Of a DNA stretch of 64,000 nucleotides, positions 1-9,757 are shown one piece after another. Numbering within the stretch: the stretch's first letter is position 1; each line of letters begins with the position of its first letter. The notes beneath the pieces were generated by a model. The model was not told the origin of the DNA. It saw nothing but the letters and a program-made list of their open reading frames with translations, and made no database searches. This stretch comes from an uncultured Collinsella sp. (GTDB lineage: Bacteria > Actinomycetota > Coriobacteriia > Coriobacteriales > Coriobacteriaceae). The position numbers and the translations under genes are program-made. The stretch covers positions 17,536 through 81,535 of the forward strand of contig CAAELE010000013.1 in the NCBI GenBank assembly GCA_900756765.1. The letters are read 5' to 3'.

Positions 1-2
1 GT

Positions 3-707
3 CATCTTATCGAGGTGGCAGAGGGCCTTCTAGTGGTTGATGAGGCCATGTGCTTTGTCCAAGCGGGTTCGTGGATGAGCGAGCCCGAGCAGTTGGAATA
101 TGGCTACGAAATTTGTGCCCGATACCATTTGAATCATCTGTCGACAGGCGATTATATCGAGATAGGGCAGAGGTATACCGTTGCCGATTTGATTGCTTAT
201 TGCAATGAGAACCGATCTCGTCAGGGGACTATACGCGCGGCCGCCGTGCTCAAGCGCGTGCACGATGGCGCGCGATCGCCTATGGAGACGGCCACCGCAA
301 TCATGGTCGTAGCAAAACGTTCCCAGGGAGGGCTGGGATACGCCAAGATCGAGCTCAACCATCGGGTCGATGTTCCCAACGAGTTCAGGTATCTCGCAAA
401 GGCCGGATATTTCGAGATCGACGTATATGCGCCTGCGAGCGGTACGGGGATTGAATACAACGGCTCGGACCATTTTGATAAACAGCGCAGCGCGTCGGAT
501 GCGGAGCGTATGACCGTGCTGAGCGCGCTGGGCTTTAGGATGATCGTCCTCACCGGGACTCAGTTTGCCCATCAACTGCAATTGCATCGGGCGATGAATG
601 CCATCGCGCTCGCTATGGGCCTTAAGTGCGACCGAAGCGAAGCGTTCCAGAAACGTCAGAACGACCTACGAGAATTCGTGATTCGGCACTGGGACGGCGG
701 CCTTTAG
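3..707 (+). CDS. Endonuclease-fold-like protein, 5' end outside window
   Basis: The reading frame is open to the first base of the window, so the true start is probably upstream; the first internal start-like codon is a GTG at 15. The visible part encodes about 235 residues. The C-terminal 90 residues contain FEIDVYAP, then IEYNGSDHF, then a run of charged residues and LGFRMIVLTGTQF. This spacing resembles the Vsr/DUF559 type of PD-(D/E)XK fold, where an acidic residue after a beta strand is followed by an E-x-D/N-G-x-H element and a final LGW-type strand. That match is from memory and only suggestive. No partner gene is visible on the left. It could be a solitary nuclease, an antitoxin-like protein or a hypothetical of the lineage; I cannot assign a function. 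Confidence 0.55.
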   Translation, partial: HLIEVAEGLLVVDEAMCFVQAGSWMSEPEQLEYGYEICARYHLNHLSTGDYIEIGQRYTVADLIAYCNENRSRQGTIRAAAVLKRVHDGARSPMETATAIMVVAKRSQGGLGYAKIELNHRVDVPNEFRYLAKAGYFEIDVYAPASGTGIEYNGSDHFDKQRSASDAERMTVLSALGFRMIVLTGTQFAHQLQLHRAMNAIALAMGLKCDRSEAFQKRQNDLREFVIRHWDGGL

Positions 708-749
708 GGACGTTCCGGTCCTTCTACGGGGTGCCGTGGGCAGGCAAAG

Positions 750-806
750 CATCACAACATTCGACGTTTTTTGCCAAAAACGGGAAAAGCATCGAATGTT
801 GTGATG
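750..806. repeat. REP-like inverted repeat, family A, copy 1
   Basis: Arms at 750-764 and 792-806 are perfectly complementary and contain CATCACAACATTCGA. The roughly 27-nt loop is rich in T and A runs. The same arm sequence recurs at 4843-4907 and 14344-14406, so this is a dispersed repeat rather than a gene-specific hairpin. It sits between the partial first gene and moaA. The rest of 708-942 shows only a purine-rich Shine-Dalgarno stretch before moaA. Confidence 0.8.
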
Positions 807-942
807 GTTTGCGTGCTGAGGATGGGCTTGGAAAGTCCGTTTTGCTCGAAGCGACCTGTCCTGTCGTACGGGTGTCGGCATGATTCTCTCGTGCGGTATT
901 ATGTTTTCCGAAGAATAAAATGCCGCGTGAGGGGAGGGCTGC

Positions 943-1998
943 GTGGACGGGCACGTGCAACATGACGGTTTTGGCCGCGATATCAACTACCTGCGCATTG
1001 CCGTTACCGACAAGTGCAATTTCCGCTGCATTTACTGCATGCCGGTCGATGGCGTGGCGCCCCGCGCACACGACGAGCTGCTCAGCGCCGAGGAAATCGC
1101 CCGCTTTGTGCGCTTGGTAGCGGGGGAAGGCATTCGCCGCGTGCGTCTGACGGGTGGCGAGCCGCTGGTCAGCCGCCGTATCATCCCGCTCATTCGTGAC
1201 ATCCGCGCGATTCCGCAGATCGAGGACATCTCGCTCACCACCAATGGCGCCCTGCTACCCAAGCTGGCGCCGCAGCTCAAAGATGCCGGGCTTAACCGCG
1301 TCAACATCTCGCTCGACACGCTCGACCCCTCGCTGTTTGGAAAGATCACGCGCCTGGGTCGGCTCGAGCAGACCATGGCCGGCATCGATGCGGCGCTGGC
1401 TTGGGGCTTTGAGCCCGTTAAGGTGAACTGCGTTGTTGTGCGCCGGCTTAACCAGGATGTAGCTGCCCTCGCGCGCCTGACGGTCGATCGCCCTATCCAC
1501 CTGCGGTTTATCGAATACATGCCCATCGGCGACGAGCACACGAGCTCGCATTGCGCCGTGGACCCGCATGCGCCTGCGCTCAATCCCGAACTGTGGGACG
1601 CGAGCGATACCGTGCCGAGCGACGAGTTGCGGGCGCGCATCAATGCCGGGGCCGCTGCGGTGGGGCTGGGCGAGCTCGAACCGCTTAAGATCACCGACGC
1701 TCCTGCCGGCGCGGGCCCCGCGCGCTATTGGCACTTTCCGGGCGCGGCGGGAACGGTCGGCTTTATTAGCGCCATGTCCAACCATTTTTGCGCGAATTGC
1801 AACCGTCTGCGCCTGACGGCCGATGGCAACGTGCGTCCGTGCCTGTTCAGCGATGCCGAGTATTCGGTGCGTGAGGCGCTGCGCCGTGGTGATGATATGC
1901 AGGTACTTTCGATTTGGCGCGATGCCGTGGCCCACAAACCGCAGGAACACGCGATAATTGAGGGCACGCAACGATTTATGTCCCAAATCGGAGGATGA
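943..1998 (+). CDS. moaA: GTP 3',8-cyclase MoaA
   Basis: This radical SAM enzyme catalyses the first step of molybdenum cofactor synthesis, rearranging GTP to 3',8-cyclo-dihydro-GTP. Residues about 20-30 carry the CxxxCxxC cluster motif (CNFRCIYC), followed by the SAM-binding TGGEPL near residue 68. The second cluster is formed by CANCNRLRLTADG and a downstream CLFS near residues 283-305. The 351-residue length is normal. A GTG start at 943 is chosen because a GAGGGGAGGG ribosome-binding site lies just upstream and the protein then begins close to the cluster motif, as in the family. The stop is 4 nt before moaC-mobB, so the two are cotranscribed. No molybdoenzyme is visible in the window. 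Confidence 0.95.
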   Translation: MDGHVQHDGFGRDINYLRIAVTDKCNFRCIYCMPVDGVAPRAHDELLSAEEIARFVRLVAGEGIRRVRLTGGEPLVSRRIIPLIRDIRAIPQIEDISLTTNGALLPKLAPQLKDAGLNRVNISLDTLDPSLFGKITRLGRLEQTMAGIDAALAWGFEPVKVNCVVVRRLNQDVAALARLTVDRPIHLRFIEYMPIGDEHTSSHCAVDPHAPALNPELWDASDTVPSDELRARINAGAAAVGLGELEPLKITDAPAGAGPARYWHFPGAAGTVGFISAMSNHFCANCNRLRLTADGNVRPCLFSDAEYSVREALRRGDDMQVLSIWRDAVAHKPQEHAIIEGTQRFMSQIGG

Positions 1999-2002
1999 TC
2001 AT

Positions 2003-3298
2003 ATGGCCAAGAGCAGGTACGCCGATGCCACCAAGGCCGCTCGCAGGGCCGCGATGTCTGCCCACAAAGCCACGGCTGCTGACAGCGACGCCGTCGCAGC
2101 CGCGCAGCCGACTGCCAACACTGCTGTCGAGCCCGCCCGTGACGCCCGTCGCGACGAGCTGACGCATGTGGGCGCCAAGGGCGAGGTACGCATGGTCGAC
2201 GTGTCCGACAAGGCCGAGACCCATCGCATCGCCATCGCCGAGGGCACCATCCTTATGCACCCCGAGACGCAGGCCATGGTGCTGCAGGACCGCGCCAAAA
2301 AGGGCGACGTGCTTGCCTGCGCACGCGTGGCGGGCATTATGGCGATCAAGCGCACGAGCGATATCATTCCCATGTGCCATCCGCTGCTCATTACCAAGAG
2401 CAAGTGCGACATTGCGCCCATCGCTCCGGCGGGGACGCCGGCCGAGGACGTGCCCGAGGGCTGGGCACCGGCGCGCGCGGACGGACGGGTTGGCTTTCAC
2501 GTGCTGGTCACGGCGGGCGTGACGGGCAAGACGGGTATCGAGATGGAGGCCCTGACCGGCGCGAGTGCCGCGTGCCTAACCATCTATGACATGTGCAAGG
2601 CGGTCGATCGCGGCATGGAGATCGTCGACGTGCGCCTGCTGCACAAGGAGGGTGGCCGTTCGGGCGTGTGGGATCGCGCCGAACGTCAAGCCGCTGCTGT
2701 TGAGGCCGTGGCTGCTGACGGTGCCGCACCCGCGAGCGCACCCGTCGTCGCGCCCGCAACTCTGGCCCCGGCCGTCCCCGCGATTGCGTTTATCGGCTAC
2801 CAGAACTCGGGCAAGACCACACTTGTCGAGAAGGTAATCGCCGAGCTCACCCGCCGCGGCCTGCGCGTGGGTTCGCTCAAGCATCATGGGCACCATGGCT
2901 TCGATATCGATGTGCCCGCTAAGGACACCTGGCGCCATCACCAGGCCGGATCCAAGCACGTGGGCCTCATCTGCGCCACGCGCTGGGCGGAGTACGCCGA
3001 CACGCGCGAGGAGGACGAGATGCCCGCGCGTGAGCTGCTGTCGCGCTACAACGATGTTGACGTGGTGATCATCGAGGGCTACAAGACCGAGGGCTTCGAC
3101 AACATCGTGGTCGCGCGCTCCGGTGTCGACCGTCTGCGCGGCAAGAGCTCGCTCAACCTGGTCGACGGTCGCACGCTGGCCCTTGCCTGCAACGAAGCCC
3201 TGGCGCGTCAGGCATTCGATGCCGGCTTTGCGACCCGAGCCATCAACATCAACGACGCCCGAGCCATCTGCGACCTCATCCAAGACCACTTGTCCTAA
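2003..3298 (+). CDS. moaC/mobB: MoaC-MobB fusion protein
   Basis: Two molybdopterin functions are joined in one 431-residue chain. Residues about 55-225 are MoaC, cyclic pyranopterin monophosphate synthase, with KRTSDIIPMCHPLL and the TGASAACLTIYDMCKA and HKEGGRSG segments of its active site. An Ala/Pro-rich linker follows. Residues about 255-431 are MobB, the GTP-binding partner of guanylyltransferase, with the P-loop GYQNSGKTT and the IEGYKTEG motif. An upstream in-frame ATG at 1958 lies inside moaA and is rejected, because the ATG at 2003 has GGAGGA directly before it. The first 50 residues are Ala-rich, low complexity and not part of MoaC. MoaA followed by MoaC-MobB makes a compact cofactor operon. 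Confidence 0.93.
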   Translation: MAKSRYADATKAARRAAMSAHKATAADSDAVAAAQPTANTAVEPARDARRDELTHVGAKGEVRMVDVSDKAETHRIAIAEGTILMHPETQAMVLQDRAKKGDVLACARVAGIMAIKRTSDIIPMCHPLLITKSKCDIAPIAPAGTPAEDVPEGWAPARADGRVGFHVLVTAGVTGKTGIEMEALTGASAACLTIYDMCKAVDRGMEIVDVRLLHKEGGRSGVWDRAERQAAAVEAVAADGAAPASAPVVAPATLAPAVPAIAFIGYQNSGKTTLVEKVIAELTRRGLRVGSLKHHGHHGFDIDVPAKDTWRHHQAGSKHVGLICATRWAEYADTREEDEMPARELLSRYNDVDVVIIEGYKTEGFDNIVVARSGVDRLRGKSSLNLVDGRTLALACNEALARQAFDAGFATRAININDARAICDLIQDHLS

Positions 3299-3339
3299 AA
3301 CCTGCCAAAAAGGGACAGGTTTATTTTGGCAGGTTTTAT
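3299..3339 (+). terminator. Hairpin with constant core, family R (R0), likely terminator
   Basis: Arms 3299-3310 and 3324-3335 (AACCTGCCAAAA and its complement) enclose the loop agggacaggttta, then a short T run follows. It lies directly after the moaC-mobB stop, so it probably terminates that operon. The loop matches the GGGnCAGG core seen at eight other places in the window. Confidence 0.7.
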
Positions 3340-3356
3340 CTGGGTAAACGTTATTT

Positions 3357-3393
3357 CCGCCACAAAGGGGCCAGGCACCTTTGTGGCGGTTTT
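3357..3393 (+). terminator. Family R hairpin R1, likely terminator
   Basis: Arms CCGCCACAAA (3357-3366) and TTTGTGGCGG (3380-3389) enclose ggggccaggcacc and are followed by TTTTGCTTT. It lies 18 nt after hairpin R0, making a double terminator-like structure between moaC-mobB and the MFS gene. Confidence 0.7.
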
Positions 3394-3562
3394 GCTTTGG
3401 TAGATGTGTGAGACATGCCTTACAATCTGACAAGTAGTTCATGACGGGCGAAAAACGGAGAGAAGGGGCTTGATGCGTCCTTAATGTTTCATGCGGATAG
3501 ATTGATTTGACAGACGGTGGCGAATGCCCGCCGTCCGCATTCGCATGAAACAAGGAGTCTCC

Positions 3563-4864
3563 ATGCTCGCATCTCTTCTCTCAAAGCCTCAATCATCGCT
3601 GTCCGCGCAGGCCAGGCGCCTGGTGGCGATGCGCTTTCTCATCTACACCGGTTTTCAGACCAGCTACTTTATCGGCGTCATCGGAACGCTCACCTATGCA
3701 GACGATGCCTCGGTCGTGGCGACATCGCTGGCAGTCCTGTTTATGAATGTTTTTGTAATCCTGGGATCCTTTGCGGGTGGCGCGGCGCTCGACGCCTGGG
3801 GCCCGCGCCACCATTTCTTGCTGAGCATCGTGGGCACGGTGACAACCGGCGCGGCGATCATTGCCTTTGGCAGCGCGACCGGCATCGTCCTGCTCGGCGC
3901 GGTGCTCCTGGGCTTTGTGATGGGGTTCGCCCAGCCCATCGCCACATCCTATCCGGCTTACCTCACCGACGATCCTGTCGAGCTCAAAGACATCAACTCC
4001 GCCATCGCCATGCTCTCAAACGTGAGCATCATCGTTGGCCCCACACTGGGCGGCTTTGTCGCGGCTGCTGCGTCGTCGCGCGCGGTGTTCGTGCTCATGA
4101 TGCTCTTTACCGTGTTTGCGCTCATCGCTGGTTGGGGCTTTAGGCCGCAGACCAGCCATGTCGCCGGGCATACAGATACCGATTCGGCAGAGGAAGGGGA
4201 GCGTGCGGGACAAAGCTCCAACCCTAGCACGTCCGCCCGTGCCACCTTCGCAGCCAGCATCAAGACAGTCTTCACCAACAGCGTCCTCGCCCTGCTGTTC
4301 TGCATCATCTTCCTCTCGAACTTTGGCTATGGCGCCTTTGACCCGCTGGAGTCGTTCTTCTACCGCGATGTTCTGCACGTCGGTGTCGAATGGATGGGCT
4401 GGCTCTCGTCGGCCTCGGGCGTGGGCGCGGTGCTGGGCGCCATTGTTGCGCTCCGTTTGCCGCCGCGCTTGGTTAACCTTAAAACGCTACTCGTGGCACT
4501 TATGTCCGTGGGTCTGGGAAGTCTGCTCTATGTGGGGACGCCGTACGTGGGCGTAGCCCTTGTCGGCCAGATTGTCCTTGGCGTGGCCTGGGGCGTCGTC
4601 AACCCGCTCCACAACACGATCGTGCAAACGACGGCTCCGCTCGAGCGGCTCGGTCGCGTCAACTCGGTCATGGGCTTTGGCAACATGTTCGCCGGCGTGG
4701 CCCCTCTGGCGATTGCCCCGTGGCTGGCGGCGACGTTTGGTGTGCAGCAGACGCTCATCGGGGCGGGCATGGTCGTGACGGCGGTTCCCGCGGCGTTGCT
4801 GCTGTTTGGTCGCGGCACTTGGATCGTGCCGCGAAGCAGTAAAAACCATCACAACATTCGATGA
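3563..4864 (+). CDS. MFS family transporter
   Basis: A 433-residue integral membrane protein of the major facilitator superfamily, with about 12 predicted hydrophobic helices and a hydrophilic central loop (about residues 205-235, Ser/Asp/Glu-rich) separating two six-helix halves. Motif-like residues DAWGPRHH after helix 2 match the family's loop 2-3 motif. The layout resembles MFS_3-type drug or siderophore exporters, but the substrate cannot be read from sequence. The ATG at 3563 is preferred over 3524 because AAGGAG lies 6 nt upstream. The last codons, encoding NHHNIR and the stop, lie inside a REP-like repeat at 4843-4907, so the C-terminus has probably been altered by insertion of that repeat. 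Confidence 0.85.
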   Translation: MLASLLSKPQSSLSAQARRLVAMRFLIYTGFQTSYFIGVIGTLTYADDASVVATSLAVLFMNVFVILGSFAGGAALDAWGPRHHFLLSIVGTVTTGAAIIAFGSATGIVLLGAVLLGFVMGFAQPIATSYPAYLTDDPVELKDINSAIAMLSNVSIIVGPTLGGFVAAAASSRAVFVLMMLFTVFALIAGWGFRPQTSHVAGHTDTDSAEEGERAGQSSNPSTSARATFAASIKTVFTNSVLALLFCIIFLSNFGYGAFDPLESFFYRDVLHVGVEWMGWLSSASGVGAVLGAIVALRLPPRLVNLKTLLVALMSVGLGSLLYVGTPYVGVALVGQIVLGVAWGVVNPLHNTIVQTTAPLERLGRVNSVMGFGNMFAGVAPLAIAPWLAATFGVQQTLIGAGMVVTAVPAALLLFGRGTWIVPRSSKNHHNIR

Positions 4865-4907
4865 AAATCGCGATTTTGCGGAAAAGCGTCGAATGTTGTG
4901 ATGGTTT
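4843..4907. repeat. REP-like inverted repeat, family A, copy 2
   Basis: Arms 4843-4861 and 4889-4907 pair over 19 bp. The loop holds a smaller palindrome (aaaatcgcgatttt). The left arm overlaps the last codons and stop of the MFS gene. A family R hairpin begins 16 nt to the right, the same pairing of families as at 14299-14406. Confidence 0.85.
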
Positions 4908-4922
4908 GCGTCCCGGGTCCGG

Positions 4923-4960
4923 CCACCACAAAGGGGACAGGCACCTTTGTGGTGGTTTTT
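4923..4960 (+). terminator. Family R hairpin R2, likely terminator
   Basis: Arms CCACCACAAA (4923-4932) and TTTGTGGTGG (4946-4955) enclose ggggacaggcacc and are followed by TTTTTGCTTT. Probably ends transcription of the MFS gene. Confidence 0.7.
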
Positions 4961-5049
4961 GCTTTGACGGGCCGCGCCCACACCTTGGTATACCATGTAC
5001 ACCATTTCCGACCGCATTCAGCACCGCCGCACAACCCAGAAAGGCCCCC

Positions 5050-5871
5050 ATGGACACCACCTTCAGCCACATCAAAGCCGTGTTCTGCGATATTGACGGC
5101 ACGCTGCTCACGAGCCAGCACACGGTGTCCCCGCGCACCGTGGCGGCGATCCGCGCCCTGCGCGAGCGCGGCGTGCTCTTTGGCCTGTGTACCGGGCGCG
5201 ACGCCCACGCGACCGAGGCCATGTACGAGCTCTGGGGCATCGAAGGCCTGGTGGACGTGCTCGTGGGTTGCGGTGGCGCCGAGGTCATAGACCGCGCGCA
5301 CGACATCAACGAGCTGAGCTATCCGCTGCCGGGCGAGACCATCGCGCGCATCTGCAGGCACATGGCGGACCTTCCGGCAACGCCCGTCTGCCCCCGAGAC
5401 GGCGTGTTCTACGTGCCCGAGAGCAACGCGTGCGTCGAGCACCTGTCGCGCGTCGACGGCGTGCCCTACCAGGTGGTCGATTTTGCCGAGTTTTTGCGCG
5501 AGCCGCAGCCCAAGGTGATGTTTACCATGGCGCCCGAGGTGATGTCGCAGGTCATCGAGCGCGCGTCGACGTTTGTCGATGACACTGTTAAGGCGGCGGC
5601 TCTGCAAACCACGCAGCGGCTCTACGAGTTCATGGATCCGCGCGTGTCCAAGACACGCGGCCTTGTGCGCGTGGCAGAGCTCAACGGCATGGAGCTCCAG
5701 AACATCTGCGTGTTTGGCGATGCCGATAACGACACCTGCATGGTGGCTGACGCCGGCGTGGGCGTGGCCATGGCAAATGGCAGCGACGCCACCCGTGCCG
5801 CCGCCGATTTTGTAACCGCCAGCAACGACAAAGACGGCATTGCAATCTTTATCGAGGAACATCTGCTGTAG
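5050..5871 (+). CDS. Cof-type HAD hydrolase
   Basis: A 273-residue cytosolic phosphatase of the haloacid dehalogenase superfamily, Cof/type IIB group, acting on small phosphorylated metabolites such as sugar phosphates. Motif I is DIDGTLLTS near residue 13 with both catalytic aspartates. A TGR motif II follows near residue 50, then a large C2 cap. Motif IV is FGDADNDTCMV near residue 225 with the acidic Mg ligands, and VAMANGSDATRAAAD follows as in the family. The upstream open frame from 4861 crosses repeats and is not coding; the ATG at 5050 has AGAAAGG before it and is immediately followed by the first strand of the fold. It is monocistronic between two repeat-bearing gaps. Confidence 0.9.
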   Translation: MDTTFSHIKAVFCDIDGTLLTSQHTVSPRTVAAIRALRERGVLFGLCTGRDAHATEAMYELWGIEGLVDVLVGCGGAEVIDRAHDINELSYPLPGETIARICRHMADLPATPVCPRDGVFYVPESNACVEHLSRVDGVPYQVVDFAEFLREPQPKVMFTMAPEVMSQVIERASTFVDDTVKAAALQTTQRLYEFMDPRVSKTRGLVRVAELNGMELQNICVFGDADNDTCMVADAGVGVAMANGSDATRAAADFVTASNDKDGIAIFIEEHLL

Positions 5872-5885
5872 CGCCGGGGCAGAAT

Positions 5886-5916
5886 CACCACAAAGGGGAC
5901 GGGCACCTTCGTGGTG
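5886..5916. repeat. Family R hairpin R3, degraded
   Basis: Arms CACCACAAA and TTCGTGGTG enclose ggggacgggcacc. One arm base is changed (TTC for TTT) and no T run follows. It lies 14 nt after the stop of the HAD gene. Confidence 0.6.
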
Positions 5917-6376
5917 GCCTCAGGCGATTTGGGCGAGTTGATGCCTACAATCTGCGCGCAAATTCAAATATGGTTGTCTGAACATTACGCTTCCAACCAC
6001 CGATGGGCTAAAGATATTCTCATCAGTTTGGCAGGGTATTACTCCCGGTAAATGACCTACCGCTCATGGTCGATTTTCGACTGTTTACAGGATGTTTACT
6101 CTTGAGCAAAATGTTGTGCAAATAAATCTAATGCCATTAAAAAATGATAGACAACTATATTACCAGCAGAAACAAAAATAAGATAGCGAATAAACGAAGG
6201 TAAATCTGAGCAAATGTCAAGAGAATTGAGAATTCGCTACAAAACAATCGGTTATCTTGTTTAGATGTTCAAACAATCGCTACAATATGGATTACTAAGC
6301 GTGCGCAATTACAGATTGCGCAGATACGTTTGATAGTGAAAGAGCAAGATCGCGGTCTCTTGGGGAGGAGACATCG
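5917..6376 (+). promoter_or_regulatory. AT-rich promoter region of the pilus locus
   Basis: This 460-base gap is strikingly A+T rich compared with its neighbours and has no plausible gene. A candidate promoter is TTGTTT at 6257-6262 and TACAAT at 6281-6286 with an 18-bp spacer. The octamer AACAATCG occurs twice around it (near 6243 and 6273), a possible regulator site. The presumed leader contains a hairpin with arms TGCGCAAT and ATTGCGCA at 6302-6322. A GGGGAGGAG ribosome-binding site precedes the adhesin ATG at 6377. The composition fits a surface-structure locus acquired by transfer, which is inference. Confidence 0.55.
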
Positions 6377-9300
6377 ATGAAAGCAAATTCAGACAAATCT
6401 AAACAGAGTAATAAAGCGACGCGCCGTGTACTGGCAGGCGTTTTGTGCGGAGCCTCCGTTTTGAGCCTGGTACTGTCGCTCGTCATGCCCCCGATCTCTC
6501 AGGCCATTGCCAACGATGCCCAGGCGGTTTCTGCCGAGGAAGCTGTGATGGGGGAGGGTTCCTCAAGTGAGTCTACTGGTGTAGACAGCACCACTAACGG
6601 GGGTGCCGAAAAGCAGATTAGCGATGATGCCGAGAATGGCGCGAGCGAAGACGCCGCTGCCGCGGGACTGCCGTCCGGCGACGCGGAGGCCAAGGGCGCC
6701 GCGTCGCCTTCCGATACACAGCCTTCTGATGATGAAACTAACGATGAAAACGCTATCGCTCCCGCTACCGTCAGTGCCGATGGCTATAACGAGGTGAAAG
6801 GTAATATTGCTGAGACGTTCACCAATGGCGGCAAGTTCCGACTGACGGATTTTGCCTATTCGGATAAGCAGATCACCATCACCAAAGACACTGCTATCGA
6901 TCTTGCGGGACACATGCTCTACCGTGGTTCCGGCAACAAAGACTCCTTCTTTGTGGTCGAAAATGGAGCCACACTCACTATCGAGGATTTAGGTAAAACA
7001 AAAGACGAACAGACCCTGGTCGAAACGACGGCGGGTCATCTTGCGTCTATGGAATGGGAAACAAGAAACGGCTCAAATAGTGGCACTCCTAAGAGTCTTA
7101 CTTACTTTGAGACCAAGAGCACGCCCAATCAAGATGGACTCGGCACAACCGAGACTACGATCAGGCATGTCGTTACGGGCTTTGGCGCTATTGATGCGGC
7201 ATCGGACAGCGGTTCCGTAAAGCATGTGGTCACCGTTAAAGAGGGCGGCACGCTCGATCTCAAGGGCGGCATGATTACCACGGCCGCCAATCTGAGCGAT
7301 GATGGCCATGTGATTTTTTCTGAGGGGAAAGTCAAAATCGAAGGCGGTTACGTCACCAATGGCAACGGCGGTGGCTGGGGCGGTGGCCTGTGCATAACGG
7401 GCGAGAAGGCGGGCGCGAATGCCAGTCTCGAAATGACAGGCGGCGTGGTCGCGGGAAACAAGTCTGGTTCTGGCGGCGGCATCTATGCTGACAAGGGAGC
7501 CACCCTGAAGCTTACGGGCGGAATTATCTCTGGCAACGCTACGTATGAAAACACTTGCAACAGCGGCGGCAGTCCCGAAAATGGTTATGGCGGCGGCGTC
7601 TTTACCAAAAATGCTTGCGTTAGTATCAGCGATTCGGCAAGCATTACTAACAATCGTGTCGATTCCAATATCTCTGAATCGTTTAACAATGGCCTGCTCG
7701 GTGGCGGTGGCATTGCATGTGTAAATGGTGGCAAGCTCAGTATAACGGGTGGCTCAGTTACTGCTAACTACTCCCATGAGGCTGGCGGTGGCGTTTACGC
7801 TGGTTTTTACAACCAGACCATCGAGTTTGAAATGACTGGCGGCACGATTGCCGGCAACGTGGCGGAGAACGCTGAGGGCGGCGGTTTGCGTATCGCTGGC
7901 GGTGACAACACTGGTACGATGGCAACAATTAGCGCTGGTGAGAACAGCAAGATTTACATTACGAACAACAAGACTATGACGGGTAAGGATCGCGGCGGCG
8001 ACTGGGGCGGCGGTGGCGTCTTTATCCAGAAGGGCGGCAAGCTCAATATCGTAAAGACGTTGATTGCCGAAAATGAGGCTGGCGGCTGGGGCGGCGGCGT
8101 TGGCGCTTGCCCTACGGGCGAAACAATCGTTTCGCATTCCAACGGTGCCGCTATTTATAACAATAAAGATAATAATGGTGAACACTACTCTGCCGGCGGA
8201 TATGGGAAGAACGAGGATAGTAACTCCGAGTACATTACCGAGCCCTTCAAAAAATCCGGCCATAAGGATTTCTTCCTGGTGCGTAAAAAAGATGGTGCGA
8301 ACTCGACAATTGCAGTTGTGCTCGGCAAGATGCTCGGCGGCGACTCGGCTGGTTGGCAGGGCACTTGCGACGGCGAGTAGATCACCATTGAGCCAAATGG
8401 CGGCGCCGAGGCCAAGTACATGTTCGGTCTTGAGGCCCATCCGACTGCCGATGCCATGGGAAAGGCGCAGACAGCGGCTACGACCATTATCAGTGGCAAC
8501 TATTCCTACACCCACGGTGGCGGCATCATGACCAACGGCGATCTTGTCGTTGGCGAGGTCAAGGATCTGAGTGTTTATCCGAGCATGAAGCTCAATGCCA
8601 CCAAGGTGCTTAAAGATGAAAAGGGAATCTCGCAAGGCCTTAGCACGCACAATTACAGATTTAAGTTGCTGCGCCAGGATGGTGACATCGAGCCTTCTTG
8701 GAAAGATGACGACACATTTGATATGGGCGATTGCAGTGTTGCGGGCGAGGCGCCTGTTGATCAAACAAACGGCAATATCACCTTCGACTCTGGCAAGGAC
8801 TATTCTTCGGGACAATACGTTTTCTATCTAGTTGAGGAACCCATCAGCGGCGAAAACGAATCGAATACCAAATTCGACGAGACCATTTACAAGATCGTGG
8901 TAAAAGTTGAGGACAATCCATCCGACACTAAATATCTCATGTCGATTCCTATTAATTATTACAAGGTAAAAGAAATAACCGTTTCTAAAAAGACAGAGAA
9001 GGATCCCGACTTCAAACCACTTGGTTCCGGAAGCTATTCCGTTGACATCCCACAAGATAGCTCACAAGATAGCACGAAGACTACGGTTACTATCGGTAAC
9101 AGTAAGAAACCGACCTTTACCAACAAAATCGTGTCTCCCGTCTCCTGGACTCCTAAGGCGACTAAGGTCGTTGAGGGTGGCGAGATGAAGGCGTTTACGC
9201 TTCAACTTGCGAAAGACAGCGAATTTAAAAACATCATCGGTACTGCCGTGACCTCTGGTCCTGAGAAGACGCAGACGCTTTCGTTCAAGGACAAAAGCAA

Positions 9301-9757
9301 TGAAACGATTGAGCTCAAGTACTCGCTCTCTGATATCAGGAATAATCCCGACGACCCGGGCGGCTCCACGGGTGGCCCTTTCAAGACCTTTACGTACTAT
9401 GTGCGCGAGAAAACCGACGGTTCGCAGTTCTCGCACTACACGTACGACCATTCGGTCTACAAGATTGCGGCCAAGGCAACTGTTCAGCCTGATAAGACGA
9501 TTAAATGTGAAGTGACCTACAGGAAGGGAACCGTTAACTCCAAAGGTGAGTGGGAAAACGCCGATACCGATGACCACGACCTCACCGACACTTCCACCCC
9601 CACCTTCACCAACACCTACTCCACTTCTTTGCCCCTTTCTGGTATGTCGGGCGTCACTCTGACGTACCTTGCCGGTGCGGCGGTGCTTTGCGCTGCTGCA
9701 GCCTGGATGCACGTTCGTCGCAAGGCGAATGCGAAGGGAGGCGAGCGTCGTGAATAA
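6377..9757 (+). pseudogene. Pilus tip adhesin interrupted by an in-frame TAG
   Basis: One reading frame encodes a 1126-codon surface protein broken by TAG at 8378-8380 (codon 668). The N-terminus is a signal peptide (charged start, long hydrophobic stretch, cleavage near residues 45-50). An acidic Ser/Ala-rich segment follows, then roughly residues 140-640 with many GGG-containing strands (for example GNGGGWGGGL), as in right-handed beta-helix adhesins. After the stop the same frame continues with two domains resembling FctA/Spy0128 isopeptide pilin domains and ends LPLSG, a hydrophobic helix and RRK: a sortase signal. The part before TAG would be secreted without an anchor. The part after it has an internal ATG at 8420 but no signal peptide. 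It is a pseudogene, a suppressible amber codon or a sequence error. Confidence 0.85.

Noticed and set aside
30..587. Long open frames on the opposite strand of the first gene and of most GC-rich genes
   Set aside because: They follow the third-position GC bias of the true frame and have no family motifs, start signals or sensible composition.
708..942. Molybdenum cofactor riboswitch before moaA
   Set aside because: The gap is explained by the family A repeat and a ribosome-binding site; no such RNA pattern is seen.
4861..5049. N-terminal extension of the HAD phosphatase from ATG 4861
   Set aside because: This stretch is made of repeat sequence and lacks family similarity; the ATG at 5050 has a proper ribosome-binding site.
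8420..9757. The second half of the pilus adhesin as an independent gene starting at ATG 8420
   Set aside because: It has no ribosome-binding site or signal peptide and is in the same frame as the first half, so it is the continuation of one gene.
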